Positions 1 to 5,755 of a stretch of DNA of 8,192 nucleotides are shown piece after piece; position 1 is the first letter of the stretch, and the number at the start of each line of letters is the position of its first letter. Source of the stretch: Candidatus Heimdallarchaeota archaeon (GTDB taxonomy: Archaea > Asgardarchaeota > Heimdallarchaeia > Heimdallarchaeales > Heimdallarchaeaceae). The notes under the pieces are model-generated. The model saw only the letters and a list, made by a program, of their open reading frames with translations, was not told the origin of the DNA and did no database searches. The DNA lies in contig DAOVRE010000058.1 in NCBI GenBank assembly GCA_030628305.1, positions 1 through 8,192 of the forward strand. Direction: 5' to 3'. A program made the position numbers and the translations under genes.

Positions 1-215
1 ATTATATTTGGAAAGCTGATTTCCGCGATTATTTTCTCACTCAGTTCTTTAGGTTTAAGCTTTAGCTCTTTTGCAATATTAAAAAGAGGAAAACTAATAT
101 CACCTAATTCAATTGAGGGTGGTTTTGACCAAATCAAGTCAGATTTCATTGAAAATTCCTTCTCGAGATAACTTTCTATCAATTGTTTTATTTCATCGTA
201 AGGACGTGAAATCAT
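1..215 (-). CDS. argS: Arginyl-tRNA synthetase, N-terminal fragment (runs off the left edge)
   Basis: Class I aminoacyl-tRNA synthetase that charges tRNA-Arg with arginine in the cytosol. Only the first 71 codons are in the window. They read as the N-terminal 'additional domain 1' of ArgRS, which contacts the tRNA D-loop: a leading helix (residues about 5-20), then KPPSIELGDISFP at about 31-43 and the helix NIAKELKLKPKELSEKI at about 46-62. The pattern P-x-x-x-x-G-D-x-S/T-x-P followed by an AKEL-K-P-E-I helix is characteristic of archaeal and bacterial ArgRS. The catalytic HIGH-like and KMSK-like motifs would lie outside the window. The start is ATG at 213-215, preceded on the minus strand by AAGGAG (227-232) with an 11-nt spacer. 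It is transcribed divergently from the thioredoxin gene. The assignment rests on a short domain, so it is likely but not certain. Confidence 0.82.
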   Translation of the reverse strand, partial: MISRPYDEIKQLIESYLEKEFSMKSDLIWSKPPSIELGDISFPLFNIAKELKLKPKELSEKIIAEISFPNI

Positions 216-270
216 ATCTTAAATTACTCCTTGAATAATAACTCTTTTCTTGCTAAAAAGCGTTATTAAC

Positions 271-283
271 AATAAAAAGTTTG
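271..283 (-). promoter_or_regulatory. Candidate BRE/TATA promoter of argS
   Basis: Read on the minus strand, GCAAAC is followed by TTTTTATT, an archaeal BRE plus TATA arrangement. Initiation about 25 nt downstream would fall near 249-250 and leave a leader of roughly 35 nt carrying the AAGGAG motif at 227-232. The element resembles the one before the Roadblock gene (GAAAC then TTTTTAATTT). It abuts and slightly overlaps an inverted repeat. Confidence 0.5.
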
Positions 284-311
284 CTTCTACGAGGTATACT
301 AATAGAAGTAA
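281..311. repeat. Inverted repeat in the argS-thioredoxin divergent region (possible operator)
   Basis: Left arm TTGCTTCTA (281-289) and right arm TAGAAGTAA (303-311) are reverse complements in 8 of 9 positions, separated by 13 bp. The spacer contains the palindrome GTATAC (294-299), almost concentric with the arms. The left arm overlaps the proposed BRE of argS, so a bound protein could affect that promoter. No regulator is identified, and in AT-rich DNA such a repeat could arise by chance. Confidence 0.4.
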
Positions 312-373
312 TTTTCTACCAATGTTTTACATAAATTTATAATTTGATAAAATTCCTAATACAAAAGTAACAG

Positions 374-384
374 ATAAATATAAG
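374..384 (+). promoter_or_regulatory. Candidate TATA box of the thioredoxin gene
   Basis: ATAAATATAAG lies about 50 bp before the ATG at 432. Initiation about 25 nt downstream would give a leader of roughly 25 nt that includes the AGGGG ribosome-binding motif at 421-425, six nucleotides before the start codon. A second A/T-rich stretch at about 331-346 (ATAAATTTATAA) is an alternative, so the exact box is uncertain. Confidence 0.4.
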
Positions 385-431
385 TGTAAGAAATCTCGAA
401 CAAAACAATCTACTGAGTAAAGGGGAAAAGT

Positions 432-761
432 ATGGGTAACGTTTCTAATATAACTACTGATGAATTCAATGAAATATTGAAAAACGAATCTAAGCTAATA
501 ATTGTTGACACTTGGGCTCCATGGTGTGGACCATGTAAGGGTATAGAGCCTCTTTTTGAGCAATTAGCTGAAAAGCATAGTCAAAATATGAGATTCGTAA
601 GAATGAATATGGACGAAGAATATACATTTGCACAAAAATATATGGTGCAAAGTCTACCTACTTTTATAATCTTCAAAGAAGGTAAACCATACAGTTCTCT
701 AATAGGTGCAAATCGAGGAAAACTAAGTAAACTAATTGAAGAAACTATTAAAAAGAATTAA
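432..761 (+). CDS. trxA: Thioredoxin-family protein
   Basis: Small cytosolic thiol-disulfide oxidoreductase that reduces protein disulfides and is itself recycled by a thioredoxin reductase, which is not in this window. The 109-residue protein is a complete single thioredoxin fold, the normal length for the family. The active site WCGPC has redox cysteines at 32 and 35. Asp26 (IIVDTWA) matches the buried acid that tunes the resolving cysteine. The cis-proline loop SLPT is at 74-77 (Pro76), and FKEGK at 81-85 is the usual turn before the last strand. No signal peptide or membrane segment is present. The start is ATG preceded by AGGGG at 421-425 with a 6-nt gap, the clearest leadered start on the plus strand. 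It is divergent from argS, and the next gene begins 60 bp downstream with its own promoter candidate. Family membership is firm. Whether it is the main cellular thioredoxin is unknown. Confidence 0.93.
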   Translation: MGNVSNITTDEFNEILKNESKLIIVDTWAPWCGPCKGIEPLFEQLAEKHSQNMRFVRMNMDEEYTFAQKYMVQSLPTFIIFKEGKPYSSLIGANRGKLSKLIEETIKKN

Positions 762-785
762 TTTAGCGTTACATTTTTAGGGGGG

Positions 786-800
786 GAAACATCTATTTCT
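786..800 (+). promoter_or_regulatory. Candidate BRE/TATA for leaderless transcription of the zinc-motif gene
   Basis: GAAAC at 786-790 is followed by ATCTATTTCT at 791-800, centred about 26 bp before the GTG at 822. The spacing from GAAAC to the start codon (32 nt) matches that for the Roadblock gene (31 nt), and no Shine-Dalgarno motif precedes the GTG. An alternative box, TTAGTATATTA at 801-811, would point to initiation near 832 and to the TTG at 831 as start. A run of seven G (780-786) lies directly upstream. Confidence 0.4.
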
Positions 801-821
801 TTAGTATATTACTACCCATAA

Positions 822-1457
822 GTGAATAAGTTGTCAGCTGAAAGAAAGAAAATAACCTTTCCATCTGAAATCTATGAGTATCTCGTTAGAAAGGCAAACA
901 GTTCTGTAAATGAAACCTTCATTACAATTTCTTTTCCGATTATTGAAATAAAATTTCTAAATGTAAGAAGAAAAGGTAGCTCAAAAACTGTGGATTGGTT
1001 ATTTGATGAACTCAGTAAACGACTTGTCGCTATATCAAAGAAATATGGTATTGATGTGGGTCAAAAATCTCACAGAAAAGATCTAATGATAGATTATACC
1101 ACAGGAAGTAGTTCTAGCACAATTAAATTAAGCGGTTATCATTACATACCTATCAAATCTTTTGGAAATATTCTTACAATAGTAGTCTGGAGCTACATCT
1201 TGTTCATATTAGGCAAGAAACCGAGTGAAGATGAGGAAGCTAAAAGATTTCATAAGAAGTATACTGATAGCTTTGAAGATTTCAAAGATCATTGGAATAG
1301 GACGTCTAGAAAGAAATTTCCTCTCAGAGATGAGCGCTCGTGTTATATCTGTGGTAAACCTGCGTATGTCTACAATAGATGGATCTATAAAAATAAAGGC
1401 TCAAGTGAAGAAGTATATACACCTGTGTGCAAAACACACAGACATCGTTTAATCTAG
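822..1457 (+). CDS. Uncharacterised protein with C-terminal CxxC/CxxH zinc-binding motif
   Basis: I do not recognise this family. The 211-residue protein has a mixed N-terminal region (1-110) with a basic helix (WLFDELSKRLVAISKKYG, about 59-76). A hydrophobic stretch at about 113-130 (ILTIVVWSYILFILG) could be a buried strand/helix or a single membrane segment. A charged helical linker follows (134-170). The C-terminus carries Cys174-x-x-Cys177 (CYICGKP) and Cys203-x-x-His206 (CKTH) about 25 residues apart, with basic and aromatic residues around them. This reads as a treble-clef or zinc-ribbon-like site, often used for nucleic-acid or protein binding. The start is GTG, directly preceded in frame by a TAA at 819-821, so translation cannot begin further upstream. 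TTG at 831 is the only near alternative, as the first internal Met is at residue 89. No partner is evident from the neighbours. It is probably a real gene: the frame is long, the motif coherent and a promoter is present. Confidence 0.75.
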   Translation: MNKLSAERKKITFPSEIYEYLVRKANSSVNETFITISFPIIEIKFLNVRRKGSSKTVDWLFDELSKRLVAISKKYGIDVGQKSHRKDLMIDYTTGSSSSTIKLSGYHYIPIKSFGNILTIVVWSYILFILGKKPSEDEEAKRFHKKYTDSFEDFKDHWNRTSRKKFPLRDERSCYICGKPAYVYNRWIYKNKGSSEEVYTPVCKTHRHRLI

Positions 1458-1465
1458 AACTAGAA

Positions 1466-1480
1466 GAAACTTTTTAATTT
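1466..1480 (+). promoter_or_regulatory. BRE/TATA promoter of the Roadblock gene (leaderless)
   Basis: GAAAC at 1466-1470 followed by TTTTTAATTT at 1471-1480 is centred about 25 bp before the ATG at 1501. Transcription would then begin at or next to the start codon. The 20 bp between box and ATG are T-rich with no Shine-Dalgarno motif, which supports a leaderless mRNA. The same T-runs (1471-1500) lie just after the stop of the zinc-motif gene and may also terminate that transcript. Confidence 0.6.
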
Positions 1481-1500
1481 TTAGATGTTTTATTGTTTTT

Positions 1501-1884
1501 ATGATTGGAGATTTAGCGCCTGAAAAAAAGAATAATTTACTGGAAATTTTAAGAGAAATTTCAAAAGATTGTAGTTTGGAAGCAATAGCAGTAGTTAGCT
1601 CAGAGGGTCAAGAACTAGCCTTTTTTGCTGAAAAAGGAACAGACCAAGTAATCATGTCTGCTTTAGCTTCCGCTTTGAATTCGGCAGGACAACAAACAGT
1701 AGGGCAGATTAAATGTGGAAGCCTTGATCAAGTAATAATAAAAGGAACTGAAGGATTTGTTATTCTCCAAAATTTGGATAGATTTATTGTATTAGCAGCT
1801 TCAAAAGAGAATTATAGCCTTGCTTTAGCAATGAATGTTCTTGGAAAACATGCAAAGAAAGTTTATCAGGTACTTACTTCTTAG
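1501..1884 (+). CDS. Roadblock/LC7 domain protein
   Basis: Small single-domain Roadblock/LC7 (MglB-like) protein of 127 residues. Family members dimerise through a five-stranded sheet and two helices. They act as scaffolds or regulators of small Ras-like GTPases (bacterial MglB, eukaryotic Ragulator subunits, dynein light chain LC7). In order, the sequence shows an N-terminal helix (8-22), strands LEAIAVVSSEGQELAFFA (26-43), a long Ala/Ser-rich helix (50-68), strands QVIIKGTEGFVILQNL (77-92) and RFIVLAASKEN (94-104), and a C-terminal helix (105-123). This order matches the fold throughout. No signal peptide or membrane anchor is present. No GTPase gene is adjacent, so the partner is unknown. 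The ATG at 1501 has a well-placed TATA box and no Shine-Dalgarno motif. The 3' end overlaps the convergent protease gene by 11 bp. Such proteins are numerous in Asgard archaea but occur elsewhere too. Confidence 0.85.
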   Translation: MIGDLAPEKKNNLLEILREISKDCSLEAIAVVSSEGQELAFFAEKGTDQVIMSALASALNSAGQQTVGQIKCGSLDQVIIKGTEGFVILQNLDRFIVLAASKENYSLALAMNVLGKHAKKVYQVLTS

Positions 1885-4681
1885 TTTTCTTCCTAAACAT
1901 AATTAAGAAAACACTGCATAGAACTAGCGATACACTAATTATTATAGGTCCTAATGAAACAGATGCAACAATTTTGATATCCCAAGATTCTGTTCCAGAC
2001 AATGAATGAATTTTCAGAATGTACGAGCCTGCTGAGATATCCATATCTTCGATTTTCATATTGAAAATAGTTGTACCATTAGCGAATGACTCAAACGTGT
2101 TTTCTTTAACGTGTGTGCCATATTCATTTGAAAGCGTCATGTAAAACTCCCAATTTGGCATAATTTTAAATGTATTTGCAGAGTTAATGGTCATCATTAT
2201 ATTGTCTTTTATAGAAACCTCTGAGGATTTAAGAGAATAGTTGAACATCAAACTTCTAACCACAGTTGAACTTATCATATTTTCAAGAAGTTTATAATTA
2301 TCACCATAATATGCGCTCACGAAAATTTCTGAGTATTCAGATTCATAGGATGAATAAAGATAAGGAGAATCCAGAAACATGTCTAAAGTGTTTCCACCTA
2401 CGAAGAGAGAACCATTTGAATAATGTTGGTTACCATAAACCAATTTGTCACTGTAAGGATTGTAATTTGTATTAGTTACATTTAATAAAACAGGATATGG
2501 AAGAAAAAGATTATTTAAGAAAAATGGGTCTGAAAGTAAGATATTAAACGATGAAGATACATCTAAACTAACATTTACAGAAAAATCTTGGTAATAGGAG
2601 ACATTAACTTCAGAAAGTATCTCGTTTATGATATTAAAATCACTATTTCGTGATGGTAAAACAATTAAAGCTCCTCCTGAATATGCTCCTTCTGGAAGAA
2701 CGTAATCAGAAAGAGCGGCTATATCTGTGTTTGAAATTGGGTTAAGCAAGGTATTCTTCGAATTGATTAATGCAATCACTTCAAATTCATTGAGATTCAT
2801 CGTGTTAAATGTGGAGTAATGTATATCTTGTGAATTAATTATGGGTATTAGACCATATTTCTTTGAAATAGAAATAATGTTGTATAGATTACCATTTAAA
2901 GAATATCTGATATCGCTTCCTTCTTCTCGGTAATCTAGTAAAATTCTCCCATAAGCCTTTTTCACATTAAATGCAACATTAATTTTTTGAATTGAATCAG
3001 CACTTTCAAACATTAAAGATCCTTGATGAAAGCCAGTTAGAGCTTGTTCAGTATCAATAGTTATCATGAGATCATATTGACCCACAGCTAATGAAGAGGG
3101 AAGAGGAGAAACATACAGAACGTTTGCGAAGTTTTCAGAAATTGTTAGTTCGATGTTGTCAAGTGTTTGATGTACGTATAACTGGATATTGAAACTTGTT
3201 TCTGAATTTTTGAAATAATAATTGTCCAAGTAAGGGATTAATGAACTCGTTAATGTAAAATCTCCATGAGTATTAATATATGAAAAAGCCCCAGAAGAAT
3301 CTACTAAACCAGAACCTTGAAAATATGGAGCAATTGGTATGCTAATATTCTGTAAAAATGGGGAAATAGCATTCAGCGATATTGGATTACATGTTTTAAT
3401 TAATGAAGCTTTCACTAAGGAAGGATCTGCGTCATAGTATTGTTGTATTAGAAGGAGACATAACCCAGAAACAACAGCTGTTGCATAACTAGTTCCTGAG
3501 ACTACATTCAAATTTTTTCCATTTGCAGATGTAGTATTAAGAAGAACACCGGGCGCTACAACATCTGGTTTTAGCCAAGTTGTGGTTTTAGGAATTGAAT
3601 CATATAGATAGTCAGAAGTTTCGCTGTCAAAATTTATGGCTACTGGTCCAGCACTACTGTATTCATAAAGGACATTATTATTATCTATAGCTCCTACTGT
3701 AATTGCTTTAGAGGAAATTCCAGGGCTCAGTATTGTGTGAAGATCATTGTAACCAAACTCTTCTATTCCGCGAGCATTGCCTGCTGAGACACACACTAAT
3801 ACACCGCTTTTTACTGCAAAATTTACTGCTTCTACTTCTGGAGAGGTTAAATTTGAAACTACTTTTCCTAACGATAGATTAATTACGTCGGCATCGTTCT
3901 CTATAGCCCAATCAATTCCCTGAATTAGGGTTTCTACTGTTCCAACTGAATTATAGTCTAAAATTTTCCCTATCAAGAATTTACAATTAGGTGCAACTCC
4001 ATACATATAACCGAATAATCCATTACTTCCTATAATACCAGCTACTTCTGTTCCATGTCCATTATCATCAAAAACATCTTCATTTCTTTGAAAAAAATTC
4101 CATTTACCAATTATCCTACTTTGATGAGTCATCGTCTGATTCAAAGCTGGATTACTTACATTCAATCCTGTATCCAAGATGGCTATTTTTACATCGTCTC
4201 CATATAGAGCTAAATTCCACAAAGAATCTGAACCTATTTTTTCATTGAAATCACATAGGGATCTTGTATCATTAATCAAGAGTTCATTTACTGAATTTGC
4301 ACCATAAATTAGAGAGTTATTCCAAATTTCGCTAATCTTCTGCTTATGTATGAGATGAAGTAAATTTTCTTTGGAAATCGAGATAGCTAGACCTTGAAAA
4401 GAATGAAAATTAGTTATACTATGCCCAAATTTCTCAAAATATAACTCAGTTGTAGTAGGAGATATCTTTACAACCACCCTGAATTCAGTATCACGGTTTG
4501 CTTTTGTGAATTGTTCAAGAAATTTTGTTTCTCCAAATATATCATTTATAGATAGTTTAGTTTCTTTTACATTAACTGGATTAGATGATTGCACATTCAT
4601 AATTGAACTGTAGGAAAAAATGCAACAACAAATCAGTACAAAGCAACCAATGTGGTATTTAATTTTCGTTAGATATCTCAC
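1874..4681 (-). CDS. Membrane-anchored subtilisin-like serine protease (S8 family) with C-terminal ectodomains
   Basis: Secreted endopeptidase of 935 residues, tethered to the cell surface. Layout: signal peptide (about 1-30, hydrophobic core 11-24); probable propeptide (about 65-120, beginning FRVVVKIS, like other subtilase inhibitory prodomains); S8 catalytic domain (about 155-465) with Asp170 (AILDTG), His209 (DNGHGTEVAG), oxyanion Asn302 (SAGNA) and Ser398 (SGTSYA), so all key residues are present; a beta-sandwich (about 473-575); a Rossmann/GATase-like segment (about 577-805); a second beta-rich stalk (about 815-900); one membrane helix (907-929); and a basic tail RKKTKK. At least 14 N-x-S/T sequons (such as 174, 268, 445, 756 and 868) suggest heavy N-glycosylation. 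The start is GTG. The first internal Met (28) would delete the signal peptide, and a TATA box is about 24 bp upstream. Natural substrates are unknown. The class call is firm, the ectodomain calls less so. Confidence 0.93.
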   Translation of the reverse strand: MRYLTKIKYHIGCFVLICCCIFSYSSIMNVQSSNPVNVKETKLSINDIFGETKFLEQFTKANRDTEFRVVVKISPTTTELYFEKFGHSITNFHSFQGLAISISKENLLHLIHKQKISEIWNNSLIYGANSVNELLINDTRSLCDFNEKIGSDSLWNLALYGDDVKIAILDTGLNVSNPALNQTMTHQSRIIGKWNFFQRNEDVFDDNGHGTEVAGIIGSNGLFGYMYGVAPNCKFLIGKILDYNSVGTVETLIQGIDWAIENDADVINLSLGKVVSNLTSPEVEAVNFAVKSGVLVCVSAGNARGIEEFGYNDLHTILSPGISSKAITVGAIDNNNVLYEYSSAGPVAINFDSETSDYLYDSIPKTTTWLKPDVVAPGVLLNTTSANGKNLNVVSGTSYATAVVSGLCLLLIQQYYDADPSLVKASLIKTCNPISLNAISPFLQNISIPIAPYFQGSGLVDSSGAFSYINTHGDFTLTSSLIPYLDNYYFKNSETSFNIQLYVHQTLDNIELTISENFANVLYVSPLPSSLAVGQYDLMITIDTEQALTGFHQGSLMFESADSIQKINVAFNVKKAYGRILLDYREEGSDIRYSLNGNLYNIISISKKYGLIPIINSQDIHYSTFNTMNLNEFEVIALINSKNTLLNPISNTDIAALSDYVLPEGAYSGGALIVLPSRNSDFNIINEILSEVNVSYYQDFSVNVSLDVSSSFNILLSDPFFLNNLFLPYPVLLNVTNTNYNPYSDKLVYGNQHYSNGSLFVGGNTLDMFLDSPYLYSSYESEYSEIFVSAYYGDNYKLLENMISSTVVRSLMFNYSLKSSEVSIKDNIMMTINSANTFKIMPNWEFYMTLSNEYGTHVKENTFESFANGTTIFNMKIEDMDISAGSYILKIHSLSGTESWDIKIVASVSLGPIIISVSLVLCSVFLIMFRKKTKK

Positions 4682-4700
4682 GTAAGAATGTAGTATTAAA

Positions 4701-4711
4701 TATTTAAAAAT
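4701..4711 (-). promoter_or_regulatory. Candidate TATA box of the subtilase gene
   Basis: On the minus strand ATTTTTAAATA lies about 25 bp before the GTG at 4681, preceded by a C-run (CCCCCTAC). No Shine-Dalgarno motif occurs between the box and the GTG, so a leaderless start is likely. The element sits in the 70-bp gap after the phosphatase gene and implies transcription independent of it, though read-through is possible because no T-rich terminator follows the phosphatase stop. Confidence 0.5.
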
Positions 4712-4751
4712 GTAGGGGGATTAACTGTGAATAGTATTTGTTGTTGTTTTT

Positions 4752-5633
4752 CTATTTTTCTAGGTTAGCATTTAGAAAAGAATCGTATGCATCTTGCAGA
4801 TTATTCATTATCAAATCAGGACTATTTTCATCTGTGAGATCAGTCAAATCCTTCATGGAGGTTACACCAGAAAGAACAAGGCAAGTTTTAATTCCTGCTA
4901 GCTTTGCACCTAGAATATCAGTTTCTAATCTATCTCCAAACATTATTGTTTTCTCCTTGTTGGTTTTTGAGAGGTCCATTGCAATTTCAAACATTTCCGA
5001 ATTTGGTTTGCCTATTATTGCTTCTACTTTCCTTCCTGATAGTTCCTCAAGAATTTTTATCATTGCCCCACCTCCTGGTATAAGACCTTGAACTGTTGGA
5101 AAAGTAAAATCAGCATTTGTTGCAATGAATTTTGTTTCTTCATATGACACTAGTATATTAACTGCTCGAGAGATTTTAACATAATTTAACCGTCTATCCA
5201 TCCCTGTCACAACATAGTCTATGTTATTCATATTCAGAGCAAAGATGTCTTCCTCATTAGTTTCTTCATTTCTGTTTACAATATCCACTCCGAAATTGGC
5301 AAATTCTTTCTTAAGACCTTCCTCACCAATAATATATACTCTAGCAGAGGGTTTTTCTTTAGAAATATAATGTGCTGTTAAGTATGCTGATGAAAGAATA
5401 CTCTCAATAGGCAAATCTAAACCTAAAGCAGAAAATTTAGCCTTAAATTCATCTCTAGTTTTTGTGCTATTATTTGTGAGTAAAAAAACCTTTTTTTCTC
5501 TTTTTTGTAACAACTTGATAAATTCTATTCCTCCAGGAAGAGGGTTATTTTCCTTGTAGATAACTCCGTCACCATCAAACAGAAAAGTATTGAACATGTC
5601 GAAAGGATTAGATAGGGAATCCATAGTATTCAA
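4752..5633 (-). CDS. HAD-superfamily phosphatase, subfamily IIA (NagD / Pho13 / phosphoglycolate phosphatase-like)
   Basis: Cytosolic Mg-dependent phosphatase of 293 residues, normal for HAD-IIA enzymes. These hydrolyse small phosphomonoesters such as 4-nitrophenyl phosphate, phosphoglycolate, glycerol phosphate or aberrant glycolytic by-products. Motif I is FDGDGV with nucleophile Asp20 and acid/base Asp22. Motif II is LLTNNST (51-57). Motif III Lys209 lies in IIGKP, and motif IV is GDRLETD (Asp234, Asp239). The C2-type cap lies between motifs II and III and ends with TNADFTFPT (172-180) and the GLIPGGG loop (183-189). The TNNSTKTR stretch and cap resemble Pho13/PGP more than sugar-specific NagD, but the substrate cannot be read from sequence. 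The start used is TTG at 5631-5633, 11 nt after AAGGAG. ATG at 5622-5624 (residue 4) is an equally possible start and leaves the fold intact. It is divergent from the membrane-protein gene and 70 bp upstream of the subtilase gene. Confidence 0.9.
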   Translation of the reverse strand: MNTMDSLSNPFDMFNTFLFDGDGVIYKENNPLPGGIEFIKLLQKREKKVFLLTNNSTKTRDEFKAKFSALGLDLPIESILSSAYLTAHYISKEKPSARVYIIGEEGLKKEFANFGVDIVNRNEETNEEDIFALNMNNIDYVVTGMDRRLNYVKISRAVNILVSYEETKFIATNADFTFPTVQGLIPGGGAMIKILEELSGRKVEAIIGKPNSEMFEIAMDLSKTNKEKTIMFGDRLETDILGAKLAGIKTCLVLSGVTSMKDLTDLTDENSPDLIMNNLQDAYDSFLNANLEK

Positions 5634-5643
5634 AAAACAATCT

Positions 5644-5650
5644 TCTCCTT
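5644..5650 (-). promoter_or_regulatory. Ribosome-binding motif of the phosphatase gene
   Basis: AAGGAGA on the minus strand has an 11-nt spacer to the TTG at 5633 and a 20-nt spacer to the ATG at 5624. The shorter spacing, identical to that before argS, favours the TTG start. The site is not fully decisive because both spacers are long. Confidence 0.5.
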
Positions 5651-5682
5651 ATTCATAAATACATTGGAGTACCAGTTTACAC

Positions 5683-5703
5683 AATAAATAAAAAAATTTC
5701 AGA
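5683..5703 (-). promoter_or_regulatory. Candidate BRE/TATA promoter of the HAD phosphatase gene
   Basis: On the minus strand CTGAAA is followed by a T-run and TATTTATT (5683-5698). Initiation about 25 nt downstream falls near 5665 and leaves a leader of roughly 30 nt carrying AAGGAGA. It stands back to back with the promoter of the membrane-protein gene, with about 25 bp between the two TATA boxes. Confidence 0.5.
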
Positions 5704-5718
5704 TTTGAAATTTGTTAT

Positions 5719-5735
5719 ACGAAGTTTTTTATTTA
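5719..5735 (+). promoter_or_regulatory. BRE/TATA promoter of the membrane-protein gene (leaderless)
   Basis: ACGAAG (5719-5724) followed by TTTTTTATTTA (5725-5735) is centred about 26 bp before the ATG at 5756. The 32-nt spacing from the BRE-like bases to the ATG matches the Roadblock and zinc-motif genes. The placement argues that translation begins at 5756 rather than at the upstream in-frame TTG at 5705, which would lie ahead of the promoter. Confidence 0.55.
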
Positions 5736-5755
5736 TCTACGTTAAATTATTTTAT

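Noticed and set aside
1225..1452. 75-codon open frame on plus inside the zinc-motif gene
   Set aside because: It lies in another frame of a gene with a coherent Cys/His motif, has no promoter or ribosome-binding motif, and shows no recognisable protein features.
2266..2475. 69-codon plus-strand frame opposite the protease gene, with several Cys/His residues
   Set aside because: The apparent Cys/His pattern is antisense to the protease ectodomain, and no start signals precede it.
4739..4757. TTG-repeat and T-rich tract after the phosphatase stop
   Set aside because: On the phosphatase's own strand this is A/C-rich, so it is not a terminator for that gene, and no plus-strand gene ends nearby.
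4738..5091. 117-codon plus-strand frame opposite the HAD phosphatase
   Set aside because: It is antisense to conserved HAD motifs III and IV, so the opposite strand explains the open frame.
5705..5755. TTG start for the membrane protein
   Set aside because: A BRE/TATA element sits inside this extension at the correct distance for ATG 5756; kept only as an alternative.
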